Assembly (NCBI GenBank): GCA_964486645.1
Contig: CAZAOG010000017.1
Coordinates: 1-29,961 of the forward strand
Source: GCA-002790365 sp964486645
GTDB taxonomy: Bacteria; Bacteroidota; Ignavibacteria; Ignavibacteriales; Ignavibacteriaceae
Reading direction: 5' to 3'
Length of the DNA stretch: 29,961 bases
Shown: positions 1-7,682 of the stretch, in pieces
How positions within the stretch are numbered: position 1 is the stretch's first letter
How the letters are laid out: each line of letters starts with the position of its first letter
Notes under the pieces: model-generated
Told to the model about the DNA's origin: nothing
Seen by the model: only the letters and a program-made list of their open reading frames with translations
The model's database searches: none
Translations under genes and position numbers: made by a program

Positions 1-53
1 AAGGCAGAGGTAAAGAGGAGTAGGAAGAGAAATAGTTTAATTTTTGTTTTCAT
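1..53 (-). CDS. Secreted protein, N-terminal fragment (runs off the left edge)
   Basis: Reading leftwards from the ATG at 53-51, the 17 complete codons encode MKTKIKLFLFLLLFTSA. This is a typical Sec signal peptide: Lys-rich N-region, Leu/Phe-rich core, small residues at the end. The rest lies outside the window, so no function can be given. It is read in the same direction as the methylmalonyl-CoA mutase subunit gene, but nearly 480 non-coding bases separate them, so co-transcription is doubtful. The signal peptide reading is strong; the identity of the gene is open. Confidence 0.6.
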   Translation of the reverse strand, partial: MKTKIKLFLFLLLFTSA

Positions 54-75
54 TTTTTTCACTCTATTGCTTTTT

Positions 76-143
76 AAGATTCCCGATATCTCTACATCAA
101 TCTACAATTATTAAATAGTCTTTATAAAGATATCGGGAATCTT
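76..143. repeat. Long inverted repeat, copy 1 (AAGATTCCCGATATCT arms)
   Basis: The 16-base arm at 76-91 is matched perfectly in inverted orientation at 128-143, around a 36-base centre. The same core arm, GATTCCCGATATCT, forms a second inverted repeat at 4937-5030 with an unrelated, longer centre. Both copies lie between genes. On the plus strand the right arm is followed by a run of six T, which would look like a terminator, but no plus-strand gene precedes it. It is best read as a dispersed intergenic repeat or a miniature mobile element of the genome. Confidence 0.7.
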
Positions 144-533
144 TTTTAAACGTAGATAATAGAAAATAGTTTTTTTACTTAAAATAAAAAATTATGCTAA
201 AACAAAAACACTTATTCCGCTCTAAATTTAGAGGGAGTCGTTTTCCTATCGGTAAAAGTTACCTTTTTTTACGGGCAAATATTACCTGTTGTAAAAATTT
301 TTTGCAGTTGTTTTTAAGTAATTGTAAGATTTGATGATTGGCAAATTGAATGATTTAATAATTATAAAGTTCAAAAATCAGAGTTGGGCGTTCCGTGTTC
401 TAAGTTCAAAATTTTATGTCTTAATTTTACAATTTTATCATTTCCATTTAGCCCGGTATTTATGGGCAAACACGAATTACCGTTTCACACTTACCAGGCT
501 TTGACGGATCTTTCGTCTTACATTTCATGTATA
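144..533. other. Non-coding stretch with a decayed repeat
   Basis: No convincing gene is present; short open frames here lack start signals and family resemblance. Visible structure: a perfect 14-base palindrome CTCTAAATTTAGAG at 220-233; a weak hairpin GGTAA-AAG-TTACC at 251-263 followed by seven T; and an 11-of-12 inverted repeat, AATTGTAAGATT at 320-331 against AATTTTACAATT at 423-434. The last pair encloses two direct copies of AGTTCAAAA (368-376 and 403-411). The 320-434 segment looks like a worn intergenic repeat element. Confidence 0.4.
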
Positions 534-944
534 TTACTTCCTTGGATTTTCCTTTCTCCAAGTTTTTATATATTCTGCAATTTGTGTGGTAGACGCTCCC
601 GGCGTAAACAACTTACCGACGCCCATTTCTTTTAATTTAATAATATCCTCTTCGGGAATAATTCCGCCTCCGGTTAAAAGAACATCGTCTAATCCCTTTG
701 CTTTCATTAAGTTTAAGATTTTGGGGAGTATCGTTAAATGGGCACCCGACAAGATACTTACTCCTATTACATCCACGTCTTCCTGCAGTGCAGCTTCAAC
801 TATCATTTCCGGAGTTTGTCTTAAGCCGGTATAAATTACTTCCATTCCTGCGTCTCTAAGGGCGGAAGCTATTACTTTCGCTCCCCTGTCGTGTCCGTCC
901 AAGCCGGCTTTAGCAACCAGAACTCTTATTTTTTGTTCTTCCAT
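534..944 (-). CDS. Methylmalonyl-CoA mutase, cobalamin-binding (C-terminal/small) subunit
   Basis: This 136-residue protein is a stand-alone B12-binding domain of the kind that forms the small subunit of methylmalonyl-CoA mutase, which interconverts succinyl-CoA and (R)-methylmalonyl-CoA. The hallmark DGHDRG sequence is at residues 16-21, with the cobalt-coordinating His at 18. The SILSGAH segment (63-69) and GGGIIPEED (92-100) complete the dimethylbenzimidazole-accommodating Rossmann-like fold. Length fits a single-domain subunit. The catalytic TIM-barrel subunit is not in the window, so it must be encoded elsewhere. A promoter-like site lies just upstream at 981-1011. A GGAG stretch sits about 11 bases before the ATG. 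It could in principle serve another acyl-CoA mutase such as isobutyryl- or ethylmalonyl-CoA mutase. Confidence 0.9.
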   Translation of the reverse strand: MEEQKIRVLVAKAGLDGHDRGAKVIASALRDAGMEVIYTGLRQTPEMIVEAALQEDVDVIGVSILSGAHLTILPKILNLMKAKGLDDVLLTGGGIIPEEDIIKLKEMGVGKLFTPGASTTQIAEYIKTWRKENPRK

Positions 945-980
945 TTCAGTATAACTCCAAACTAATTAAAATCAACTTTA

Positions 981-1011
981 TTAAAATAAATCTAAAAACT
1001 TACTAAGGCAA
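981..1011 (-). promoter_or_regulatory. Putative promoter of the B12-binding mutase subunit gene
   Basis: On the minus strand, TTG (1011-1009) is followed after exactly 20 bases by TATTTTAA (988-981). This matches the TTG-N19/20-TAnnTTTG layout of Bacteroidota-type primary sigma promoters except at the last two positions. In sigma-70 terms the -35/-10 spacer is 17. It lies in the 73-base gap after the PLP enzyme gene and would allow separate transcription of the mutase subunit gene. AT-rich DNA can produce such matches by chance. Confidence 0.4.
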
Positions 1012-1017
1012 AGTAAA

Positions 1018-1983
1018 CTAAATTGATAAATACTCTTTGTTTTTTGCAAATACTCCAAATATACCGCCTGTTTGTACAAAAATTGTTTTCATTCCTTTTC
1101 CTTTCAACAAGAAATTCTCATAATAAGCAGCAAATGCTTTCCCTGTGTATGCAGGGTCTAATAAAATCCCCGTGGATTGTGCAAAACCCTTGATAAGTTT
1201 TAATTTTTTCTTTTCAATATTTTTATAACCTTCTTTTGAATATCCGTCAATTATCTCTAATTTATTTTCATCTATTTTGCAGGGAAGGTCATATTCGTAG
1301 ATACATCCTTCGGCAGAGTGCAGTATCTTTTTTCTTATATCTTCATTCGAATAAAGAACATTTACGGCAAAAATTTTAACGGGTAAATTTAATAAAGAAG
1401 CACCGACCAGCATTCCCGCCGCAGTTCCCCCCGAACCGGAGGCAGAAAGAATTCCGCTTACCTTTTTAAAGTCTACTTGTTTTTTTAATTCATCAATAAA
1501 TTCTATATAGCCCCAAATTCCGAGTGCATTGGAGCCGCCTTCAGGAATAACATAAACTTTTTTGCCTTTTTCCTTTAGCGCTTCCGCTTCTTCCTGCATA
1601 ATATTGTTTATGTTAAAATAATTCTCTTTGTTCAGATAAGAAATTTCGGCGCCGAAAAATTTATCCAAAAACAGATTACCTTTTGCTTCCTTCGAGTCCC
1701 TTCCCCACAAAAATAATTTTACTTTAAATCCTAATTTTTTAGCCGCAATAACCACTGCTCTGGAGTGATTCGATTGTTCACCGCCGCAGGTAAATATATA
1801 TTCTGCTCTCTTTTTTTTTGCATCTTTTAAAAGATATTCAAGTTTTCTGATTTTGTTCCCGCTTAAAATTGAACCGGTTAAGTCATCTCTTTTTATCAAG
1901 AAATTTCTATTCTCGAATTTTATTTTTTGAATAGGTGTGGGAATGTTTGCTAAATTAAATTTTGACGGATAATTAATTTTCAT
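1018..1983 (-). CDS. PLP-dependent D-cysteine desulfhydrase / ACC deaminase family enzyme
   Basis: This 321-residue protein is a fold-type II PLP enzyme. The family includes D-cysteine desulfhydrase (D-cysteine to pyruvate, sulfide and ammonia) and 1-aminocyclopropane-1-carboxylate deaminase. Residues 33-46 (RDDLTGSILSGNKI) contain the PLP-binding Lys at 44. QSNHSR (70-75) is the conserved family signature that contacts the cofactor. A Gly/Ser-rich phosphate-binding loop, SGSGGTAAG, follows in the middle of the protein, and PEGGSN shapes the active site. The C-terminal TGG motif reads QTGGIFGVF. D-cysteine desulfhydrase is more likely than true ACC deaminase in such bacteria, but sequence alone cannot decide. 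It is the last gene of the unit starting at 4848, with 2 bases between it and kdsB. Confidence 0.8.
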   Translation of the reverse strand: MKINYPSKFNLANIPTPIQKIKFENRNFLIKRDDLTGSILSGNKIRKLEYLLKDAKKKRAEYIFTCGGEQSNHSRAVVIAAKKLGFKVKLFLWGRDSKEAKGNLFLDKFFGAEISYLNKENYFNINNIMQEEAEALKEKGKKVYVIPEGGSNALGIWGYIEFIDELKKQVDFKKVSGILSASGSGGTAAGMLVGASLLNLPVKIFAVNVLYSNEDIRKKILHSAEGCIYEYDLPCKIDENKLEIIDGYSKEGYKNIEKKKLKLIKGFAQSTGILLDPAYTGKAFAAYYENFLLKGKGMKTIFVQTGGIFGVFAKNKEYLSI

Positions 1984-1985
1984 AT

Positions 1986-2747
1986 TTATTTTCTGCTTTT
2001 AATAAGTTTGCTGTAAAATCTTCTTGCTCTTTCCAAGTCCTCGGGAGTATCCACGGAAAGAGTATCATATTCGGTTACTACTATTTTTATTTTTATTCCG
2101 TTTTCAAGCATTCTCAACTGTTCCAGACTTTCGGCTTTTTCCAAATCCGTTTGTTCAAGTTTGGTGAATTTTAAAAGAGCATTCCGCCTGAAAACATAAA
2201 GTCCGATGTGCTTATAAATTTCCGCTCTTTCCAATTTATCCAAATTGGACTTTACGCCTCTTACGAACGGAATCGGCGAACGAGAAAAATAAAGAGCGAA
2301 GTTTTCGTAATCAAAAACCAATTTGGGAATTGAAGGAGACTTTAATTCGTCTACACTGACTATCCGTTTTGCAAGAGTAGAAACCATTATTTTTCTATCA
2401 AACAACAAGGGTTCAATCGCTTCGTCAATCATTTTTCCGTTTATAAAGGGCTCATCGCCTTGAATATTAACTATTATTTTCGCTTGCGGTAATTTATCAA
2501 CCACATAAGCTATTCTGTCGGAACCGGTGTTAATTGATTTGGGAGTAAGCACAACATCGCTGCAAAATTCACCGGCAACTTCGCAGACTTTTTCATCGTC
2601 AACGGCGATAATAATTTTATCTATAAATTTAGATTTTGATGCACTTTCAAATGTGTGCCGAAGCATTGGTTTACCGCCAATATTGGCAAGAGGTTTACCA
2701 AGTAATCTTGAGGACGCAAAACGAGCGGGAATAACACCTATTACCAT
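1986..2747 (-). CDS. kdsB: 3-deoxy-manno-octulosonate cytidylyltransferase (CMP-Kdo synthetase)
   Basis: KdsB activates Kdo with CTP to CMP-Kdo, the donor for the inner core of lipopolysaccharide; it acts in the cytoplasm. The 253-residue length is typical. The N-terminal nucleotide-binding motif IPARFASSRLLGKPL, the central VNIQGDEPF with its metal-binding Asp, and the later HIGLYVFRR and EYDTLSVDTPEDLE segments are all family hallmarks. The gene overlaps gatC by one base: the gatC stop and kdsB start share an A in TAATG, so translation is probably coupled. Its presence shows that the organism makes an LPS-bearing outer membrane. Confidence 0.95.
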   Translation of the reverse strand: MVIGVIPARFASSRLLGKPLANIGGKPMLRHTFESASKSKFIDKIIIAVDDEKVCEVAGEFCSDVVLTPKSINTGSDRIAYVVDKLPQAKIIVNIQGDEPFINGKMIDEAIEPLLFDRKIMVSTLAKRIVSVDELKSPSIPKLVFDYENFALYFSRSPIPFVRGVKSNLDKLERAEIYKHIGLYVFRRNALLKFTKLEQTDLEKAESLEQLRMLENGIKIKIVVTEYDTLSVDTPEDLERARRFYSKLIKSRK

Positions 2748-3046
2748 TATTTTTTATTACTCTTAATTACTTTCGGAACTTTAAAGTATTTATCATCTTT
2801 TTGGGGTGCATTTTTAAGCGCCTCTTCCGTTTGAATCGATACTCCGGGTTCATCGTTTCTAAAAACATTTTCGTTTTCTACGGGATGAGTTAAAGGTTCA
2901 ACTTTTGAAGTATCCAGTTCATCAAGTTTTTCAATATAATCTAATATAGAGCTTAATTCTTTTGTATAACTTTCCAATTCCTCGTTGTTCAGCTTTAAAC
3001 GAGCCAGCTTGGCAATGTGTTTTACTTGTTCTTTTGTAACAGCCAT
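2747..3046 (-). CDS. gatC: Aspartyl/glutamyl-tRNA amidotransferase subunit C
   Basis: GatC is the small scaffold subunit of the GatCAB complex, which converts Glu-tRNA(Gln) and Asp-tRNA(Asn) to the amidated forms; it wraps around GatA and GatB in the cytoplasm. The 99-residue length is normal. Typical sequence is seen at residues 3-20 (VTKEQVKHIAKLARLKL), in the helix with LSSILDYIEKLDELDTS, and in VEPLTHPVENENVFRNDEP near the middle. gatA and gatB are not in the window, which is common because the three genes are often separated. It lies 3 bases after plsC and shares a base with kdsB. Confidence 0.93.
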   Translation of the reverse strand: MAVTKEQVKHIAKLARLKLNNEELESYTKELSSILDYIEKLDELDTSKVEPLTHPVENENVFRNDEPGVSIQTEEALKNAPQKDDKYFKVPKVIKSNKK

Positions 3047-3049
3047 AAT

Positions 3050-3757
3050 TTAAGTAATATGATTTTTAACTATAATATTTCTAACTCTTTCCATTAATTC
3101 GATCTGTTCTTTGCGATTTTTTACTCCGCTTGTATCTACAGGTTTATCAAAATGAATTTTAATAGTTCCTCTTTTAATATAAAATTTTCCTTTGGGCATA
3201 ATCTGCTGCGACTTACTGATGGTAACCGGTACAATCGGATGACCGGATGTTGCAGCTAAATGAAACGCCCCTCTTTTAAAGGGTAAAATCTCACCTGTTC
3301 TGCTCCTTGTTCCCTCTGCAAAAAGCAAAACCGATATATGTTTTTTATCCATCAGTTGTTTGGCGTACTCAAGACTTCTTCTGGCTTTCTCGGCACTTTT
3401 TCTGTCAATGGCAATATACGGACCCGCCCACAAAGCCCATCCGAAAATAGGAATGCTTGAAAGCTCTTTCTTATAAAACATAGAAAATTTTTGAGGTATG
3501 GAATACTGAAGCGCGGCAATATCAAACTGGCTGCTGTGATTTGAAACGTAAACATAAGTTTTTTTTCTATCTATGTTTTCAAGTCCGGTAATATTCAGAC
3601 TTACACCCGTAACCTTCAAAACTCCGGATGATAATACTCTGTTTAATTTTAAGTATAGCGTATAGCTTTTATCAACGAAAGCAAAAAACAAAGCAAATGT
3701 TGAAACTAATATCAAATAAACCGCAACAACAATAACTTTCAGATAACTTAACAACAT
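3050..3757 (-). CDS. plsC: 1-acyl-sn-glycerol-3-phosphate acyltransferase
   Basis: PlsC acylates lysophosphatidic acid at sn-2 to make phosphatidic acid, at the cytoplasmic face of the inner membrane. The 235-residue protein starts with a hydrophobic segment (residues 5-27). It carries the catalytic HX4D motif (H74 to D79, in NHSSQFD), the glycerophosphate-binding EGTRS motif (148-152) and the PIVPVTI block around 175. Length is typical for the family. It sits between the M48 protease gene (2-base gap) and gatC (3-base gap) in one tight transcription unit. The acyl donor and exact substrate cannot be told from the sequence. Confidence 0.9.
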   Translation of the reverse strand: MLLSYLKVIVVAVYLILVSTFALFFAFVDKSYTLYLKLNRVLSSGVLKVTGVSLNITGLENIDRKKTYVYVSNHSSQFDIAALQYSIPQKFSMFYKKELSSIPIFGWALWAGPYIAIDRKSAEKARRSLEYAKQLMDKKHISVLLFAEGTRSRTGEILPFKRGAFHLAATSGHPIVPVTISKSQQIMPKGKFYIKRGTIKIHFDKPVDTSGVKNRKEQIELMERVRNIIVKNHIT

Positions 3758-3759
3758 AA

Positions 3760-4848
3760 TTATATATTCACTTTTATTTTTTTAATTCTCTTTTTGATAG
3801 ACGGATGACTGTAAAAATACCATTCCACAAACGGATGAGGATTGTCATCGCCTAAATTTTGTTTGTTTAATTTTTCCAAAGCTCCGGAAAATACTTCAGG
3901 TTTTTTCGTGGTGGTTACCGAATAATTATCAGCTTCATATTCATACTTTCTGGAGAGCATGTTTGTTAACGGTGCCTGGATTAGTCCTATTATCATTGCC
4001 CAAAGCGAAAGCAGAGGAATGGCGGCGATTGTGGTTCGATCATTAAAATCAAAAAACCCGAGTGTGTTATCGTATAAAAGGGCAATTAAAAACAGTGTAA
4101 GAAAACTGGATAATGTGCCGATAACAATATTCTTTAAAATATGCCTTTTTTTATAATGACCGAGTTCATGAGCAATTACGGTCTCTATTTCATCTATGGA
4201 AAAATTTTCCAAAAGAGTATCGCCTAAAATTATTCTTTTTGACTTTCCTAATCCCGTAAAAGCTGCGTTAGCCTTCTTTGTATTTTTGCTCATATCAAAA
4301 GAATAAACATTTTCAACTTTTATTCCGGCATCTTCGGCAAGTAATTTTATTCTTTCCTTCAACTCTTCATTTTCAAGGGGAATAACTTTATAAAACAAAG
4401 GGAGAATAATTGTAGGAACTATTCTGGCAAGTATTACGGAAACAAGAAAAAGTAAAACAGCAAACGGCAGCCACCACAACGCTTCATATTTATTTAAAGA
4501 ATAAAATAGAAAAAGCAAAATGGGTATACCTATTACGGATGAGACCAATATTGCTTTGGTTCCTTCCCGTATCCATTTTAGAAAAGTTTGATTTGAAAGA
4601 TTATATTTATGTTCCAAGTAAAAATCAGTGTAATAATTTAACGGAAAGAAAATAATGCTGAACAGAATGCCGATGGATAATACAAAGAGTAAAAATACAA
4701 CATAGTTGTTCGACGAAAAGCCGTTAAAATAGCTTTCAATATTTTCGCTGATATTTGTAGAGACTAACAAAAGCAGCAGAACGAAAGTAAGAATACCTTT
4801 GAAAATACTTAAGGCTAATTTTGTATTGTTATATTTCTTTGAATCCAT
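3760..4848 (-). CDS. M48 family membrane zinc metalloprotease (Ste24/CAAX-protease type)
   Basis: This 362-residue integral membrane protease has hydrophobic segments at about residues 10-31, 48-72, 99-118, 122-150, and a pair near 238-258 and 275-292. The zinc site HELGH is at 227-231 and the third ligand Glu is at about 305 in EADNYS, as in M48A (Ste24) enzymes. AFTGLGKSKRIILGDTLL before the zinc helix is typical of the family. Ste24 of eukaryotes cleaves CAAX proteins; bacterial members probably act in membrane protein quality control, their substrates largely unknown. It is the first gene of the unit running to the PLP enzyme. No strong promoter was recognised in front of it, so read-through from the bat operon past the terminator at 4871-4904 is possible. 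Confidence 0.88.
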   Translation of the reverse strand: MDSKKYNNTKLALSIFKGILTFVLLLLLVSTNISENIESYFNGFSSNNYVVFLLFVLSIGILFSIIFFPLNYYTDFYLEHKYNLSNQTFLKWIREGTKAILVSSVIGIPILLFLFYSLNKYEALWWLPFAVLLFLVSVILARIVPTIILPLFYKVIPLENEELKERIKLLAEDAGIKVENVYSFDMSKNTKKANAAFTGLGKSKRIILGDTLLENFSIDEIETVIAHELGHYKKRHILKNIVIGTLSSFLTLFLIALLYDNTLGFFDFNDRTTIAAIPLLSLWAMIIGLIQAPLTNMLSRKYEYEADNYSVTTTKKPEVFSGALEKLNKQNLGDDNPHPFVEWYFYSHPSIKKRIKKIKVNI

Positions 4849-4870
4849 ACTTTAAAATATAAAGGTTTAA

Positions 4871-4904
4871 AATAAAAAACCCGAAGTTGTGTTTTTAACT
4901 TCGG
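4871..4904 (-). terminator. Rho-independent terminator of the bat operon
   Basis: CCGAAGTT (4881-4888) and AACTTCGG (4897-4904) form a perfect 8-base-pair stem with an 8-base loop. On the minus strand the stem is followed by GGGTTTTTTATTTT (complement of 4867-4880), the expected U-tract. It lies about 160 bases downstream of the batE stop and just before the M48 protease gene, so it separates the bat operon from the next unit. Confidence 0.75.
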
Positions 4905-4936
4905 ATTCTTTCCATTATAATCATGGATTAAAGAAC

Positions 4937-5030
4937 GATTCCCGATATCTGTAATTACAACATTCCCCGCATTTCAAATATTATCCTACTTTTTAGTTCC
5001 CCGTTTCATTTAAGAAAGATATCGGGAATC
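4937..5030. repeat. Long inverted repeat, copy 2 (GATTCCCGATATCT arms)
   Basis: GATTCCCGATATCT at 4937-4950 is matched perfectly in inverted orientation at 5017-5030, around a 66-base centre unrelated to that of the copy at 76-143. It lies between the batE stop and the operon's terminator, so it is transcribed as part of the bat 3' untranslated region. Its inner sequence contains further CCCC-containing short tracts but no gene. Confidence 0.7.
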
Positions 5031-5062
5031 TCGGCTTTGCTTTGGTTTTTAACATCTGAATT

Positions 5063-5833
5063 TTATATTATTCCCACGTTACTCTCCGTAATCCAACCGA
5101 CCTTACCGTCGTGGAGACGAATTTTAACCCAGTTGTCCACTTTATCTTCAAGTTTAACTTTCAAGCCTTCGTGAATAACAAATGCATCGTTACTGTTTTC
5201 ATCCGGAGAAAGTTTAACGGTTACAACATCCGTAATTACAATTCCGTTACGTATATTTAACTCTCTGTTAAGTTTTACTCCTGTAAATATAACAGATAAA
5301 ATTAAAAACACTAACACTGCCGAACCTGTAAAAAAAGATATTCTTTGAACCTTCTGTTTTTTTATCAGGAAATAGAGAGCAATACAAATTAAAAGCATTA
5401 TAAAAATGAAGTAAGTAAGATACGTCCAGCCTCTTAAATTTAATGTTGCCAAAATAGATTCCCACCATTGAAATAGGAAAAACTTGGGCAGGGTATTAAT
5501 TTTATCAATAGTTCTTGCGTTGGCAATATCAAGATTATAAAGGATGTCTTCGTCGCCGGGAGAAAGCTTTAAAGCTTTGTTGTAATACAAAATTGCATAA
5601 CCAAGCTTGCCTTCTCTAAAATAAGTGTTCCCTAAATTATAGAATAAAGAAGCGCCTTCGAAGCCGGAATCCGCTAAATTCAAATACAGTTTTTCCGCCT
5701 GCTCATATTTTTTTGCCTTATAAAAATCTTCCGCCTGTTTCATAATTTTGGGGGCGGATGTTTGTCCCGCAATATTAGCAGCAAATAACAAAATAATTAA
5801 AATGATAATATTTTTTGTGTTATAAGTTTTCAA
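5063..5833 (-). CDS. batE: BatE-like TPR and SH3-domain membrane protein
   Basis: This 256-residue protein has a signal peptide or anchor (residues 8-23), two to three TPR repeats (about 27-110, with FYNLGNTYFREGKLGYAI as the clearest), two transmembrane helices (about 137-157 and 167-187) and a C-terminal bacterial SH3-like domain (about 197-256, with DNWVKIRLHDGKVGWI). This is the BatE arrangement. Bat proteins were first linked to aerotolerance in Bacteroides; their mechanism is unsettled. BatE probably couples protein-protein contacts in the periplasm to cell-wall or partner binding. It is the last gene of the operon, 5 bases after batD, and is followed by an inverted repeat and a terminator. 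Confidence 0.85.
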   Translation of the reverse strand: MKTYNTKNIIILIILLFAANIAGQTSAPKIMKQAEDFYKAKKYEQAEKLYLNLADSGFEGASLFYNLGNTYFREGKLGYAILYYNKALKLSPGDEDILYNLDIANARTIDKINTLPKFFLFQWWESILATLNLRGWTYLTYFIFIMLLICIALYFLIKKQKVQRISFFTGSAVLVFLILSVIFTGVKLNRELNIRNGIVITDVVTVKLSPDENSNDAFVIHEGLKVKLEDKVDNWVKIRLHDGKVGWITESNVGII

Positions 5834-5838
5834 CTTAA

Positions 5839-7674
5839 TTACCTGCCGTTTCTTTGAGAAAGATTTCTTTCAATGTTGATTATTACTTCGGTTGATTTTT
5901 TGAACATATCATTCATTGCCTCGGCTCCTCCTTTTTCGGGAGCAAATCTTATAAACTCACATTTTTCCGCACATTTTTTCAGTTCGGTTATCAATGCTTC
6001 ATTAATGCCTTTTTCTTTCAGCAACTGTTCGGCACGCTCAAGAGAAAATTCCGCTTTTGAAAGGTGAAGTTTATCTTCCAAATAACCGAATAACGCCAGA
6101 GAAATTTCCGAATAAAATTCCAATTCATTTTTGGTATTTAGTAATTTTTTAGCTTTTTTAAGTCTTGCTTTGGCAATCTTTTGTGCTTTGTTGAAACGAA
6201 GAGAACGAACATCTCCCGCAAGTTTATTTTGTTTTTTCTGCCAGCCCAACACGGCAATAAGTAATATTATTGGAATGCCCGTCATCAGCCAAAACTTGTA
6301 AGAAAGGAGTAAAATACCCTGTCTTTTGAATAAATCATTTACATCGGTTTTAATAAAATGGATGTCTTCGCCTAAAAGTTTGATATTTTCTTTTGAAATT
6401 CCCGCAATTGCGGAAGATGTAATATTCTTTCCGGGTGTAACGTTAAGTATGAATTTCTTTGAAGATAAAGTAATGTATTTTTTCTTTGCCGGATTAAAAT
6501 ATGTAAATCTGATCGGGGCAATTTCTTTCTTCCCGGGTGTCCTTGGAATTATAACGTATTCGGCTTTTTTCAATCCGGAAATAATTCCCGTTCTGTGTAT
6601 TTTTTCCGTTATTTTAGGTTCATACTTATCTATTCCGTTGGGTATTTTAATCTCGGGAATGTTTAACAGTTTTATGTTTCCGCTTCCATTAATATCAATT
6701 TTCAGTGTCGCGGTTTCGTTAGTTTTTATGTCTGTTCTGTCAAGTGAAGTCTTCATCGTAAAGCTGCCGACAGCACCTTTGAACGAAGCCGGTACATTTT
6801 TATCCGGTAAAGGCAGTACGGTAATCCTAATCGCGTTCGATTTTGCATCGTAATTTATCATCTGCCCCTGGTCAAACGGATCATTAAAGAAATCATCAAA
6901 AATATTTCCGGTGCGGCGTCTGCTTTTTATTCTTATCGGTACTTTCAACTCAAACGGTGTAATTGTAAGCTTACCAATTTCGGAGGGAAACAAAGCGGCT
7001 TTCTTTAATATGCCTACCCTGTACCTTTTACCGTCTACAACTTCGGTTGAAAACGAGATGTTGTTTGACGTATTCAGCTCTTCCGACCAGAAGCCTTTGT
7101 ACTGCGGAAGTTTTGAAATAGACATTTGAGCGGCAATGGAAACCCTTGTGTAAAGTTTATAAACCACGGTTACCTGCTCGCCTATATATACCTTTCTTTT
7201 ATTAACGGTTGCTCTGATAAATAAATTTTTGGCGATATCTTCATTTGAAACCGTAGCCCCTCCGTTATTGCCGTTTCTTCTCCGTTGTGTTGTACCTTTA
7301 ACTATTTCAATTTTTAACGGACTGCTTCTGTAAGTGCTTCCCTCATAATTTACGGACCCTACTCCGATTGTAAATGTACCTGTCTTTTTAGGCTTTAAAT
7401 AATAGGAATAAGATAACGAACCCGAAACCACACCGTTTATTATCTGCACACTGGTAGATTGGTTTGGCCCGGATAAAACATAAAAATTAGAAAGTGAAGG
7501 AGGTGAGAAATTTCTTACCCCGTTGATATCTTTACCTTCGAATGTAAATGTTAATTGGAATTGATCGTTTAGCCCGACTTTGTTACTGCTGACCGAAGCA
7601 GTTAATTGCTGAGCAATAATATTGAAGCTTAAAAGTAAAACAACTAACGATATTTTTTTAATGAGTTTTACCAT
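5839..7674 (-). CDS. batD: BatD-like oxygen-tolerance protein
   Basis: This 611-residue protein has a signal peptide (residues 1-21), several beta-rich Ig-like repeats across roughly 22-415, one transmembrane helix (about 455-477) and a C-terminal cytoplasmic helical region of about 130 residues. LTASVSSNKVGLNDQFQLTF at the N-terminus and FTIGVGSVNYEG are typical of the BatD/oxygen-tolerance family. A short Arg/Asn/Gly stretch at 131-139 links two beta domains. It is expected to hold a large periplasmic part next to the VWA proteins BatA and BatB. It lies 8 bases after batC and 5 bases before batE. Its biochemical role is unknown; family assignment rests on architecture and operon context. 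Confidence 0.88.
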   Translation of the reverse strand: MVKLIKKISLVVLLLSFNIIAQQLTASVSSNKVGLNDQFQLTFTFEGKDINGVRNFSPPSLSNFYVLSGPNQSTSVQIINGVVSGSLSYSYYLKPKKTGTFTIGVGSVNYEGSTYRSSPLKIEIVKGTTQRRRNGNNGGATVSNEDIAKNLFIRATVNKRKVYIGEQVTVVYKLYTRVSIAAQMSISKLPQYKGFWSEELNTSNNISFSTEVVDGKRYRVGILKKAALFPSEIGKLTITPFELKVPIRIKSRRRTGNIFDDFFNDPFDQGQMINYDAKSNAIRITVLPLPDKNVPASFKGAVGSFTMKTSLDRTDIKTNETATLKIDINGSGNIKLLNIPEIKIPNGIDKYEPKITEKIHRTGIISGLKKAEYVIIPRTPGKKEIAPIRFTYFNPAKKKYITLSSKKFILNVTPGKNITSSAIAGISKENIKLLGEDIHFIKTDVNDLFKRQGILLLSYKFWLMTGIPIILLIAVLGWQKKQNKLAGDVRSLRFNKAQKIAKARLKKAKKLLNTKNELEFYSEISLALFGYLEDKLHLSKAEFSLERAEQLLKEKGINEALITELKKCAEKCEFIRFAPEKGGAEAMNDMFKKSTEVIINIERNLSQRNGR

Positions 7675-7682
7675 TTACCTGT

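Noticed and set aside
76..143. CRISPR repeat
   Set aside because: There are only two arms in inverted orientation, with no regular direct spacing, and no cas genes in the window.
251..270. Terminator from GGTAA-AAG-TTACC followed by seven T
   Set aside because: The stem has only five pairs with a three-base loop, and no plus-strand gene lies upstream.
384..635. Plus-strand open frame of 83 codons at the left end
   Set aside because: It runs from the non-coding stretch into the antisense of the mutase subunit gene, and its Cys/Phe-rich translation looks random.
945..1017. Cobalamin riboswitch upstream of the B12-binding subunit gene
   Set aside because: The gap is only 73 bases, far too short for the known B12 riboswitch fold, and no B12-box-like sequence was seen.
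6326..6853. Plus-strand open frame of 175 codons
   Set aside because: It lies wholly opposite batD, has no recognisable domain, and reads as a hydrophobic shadow of the beta-rich protein.
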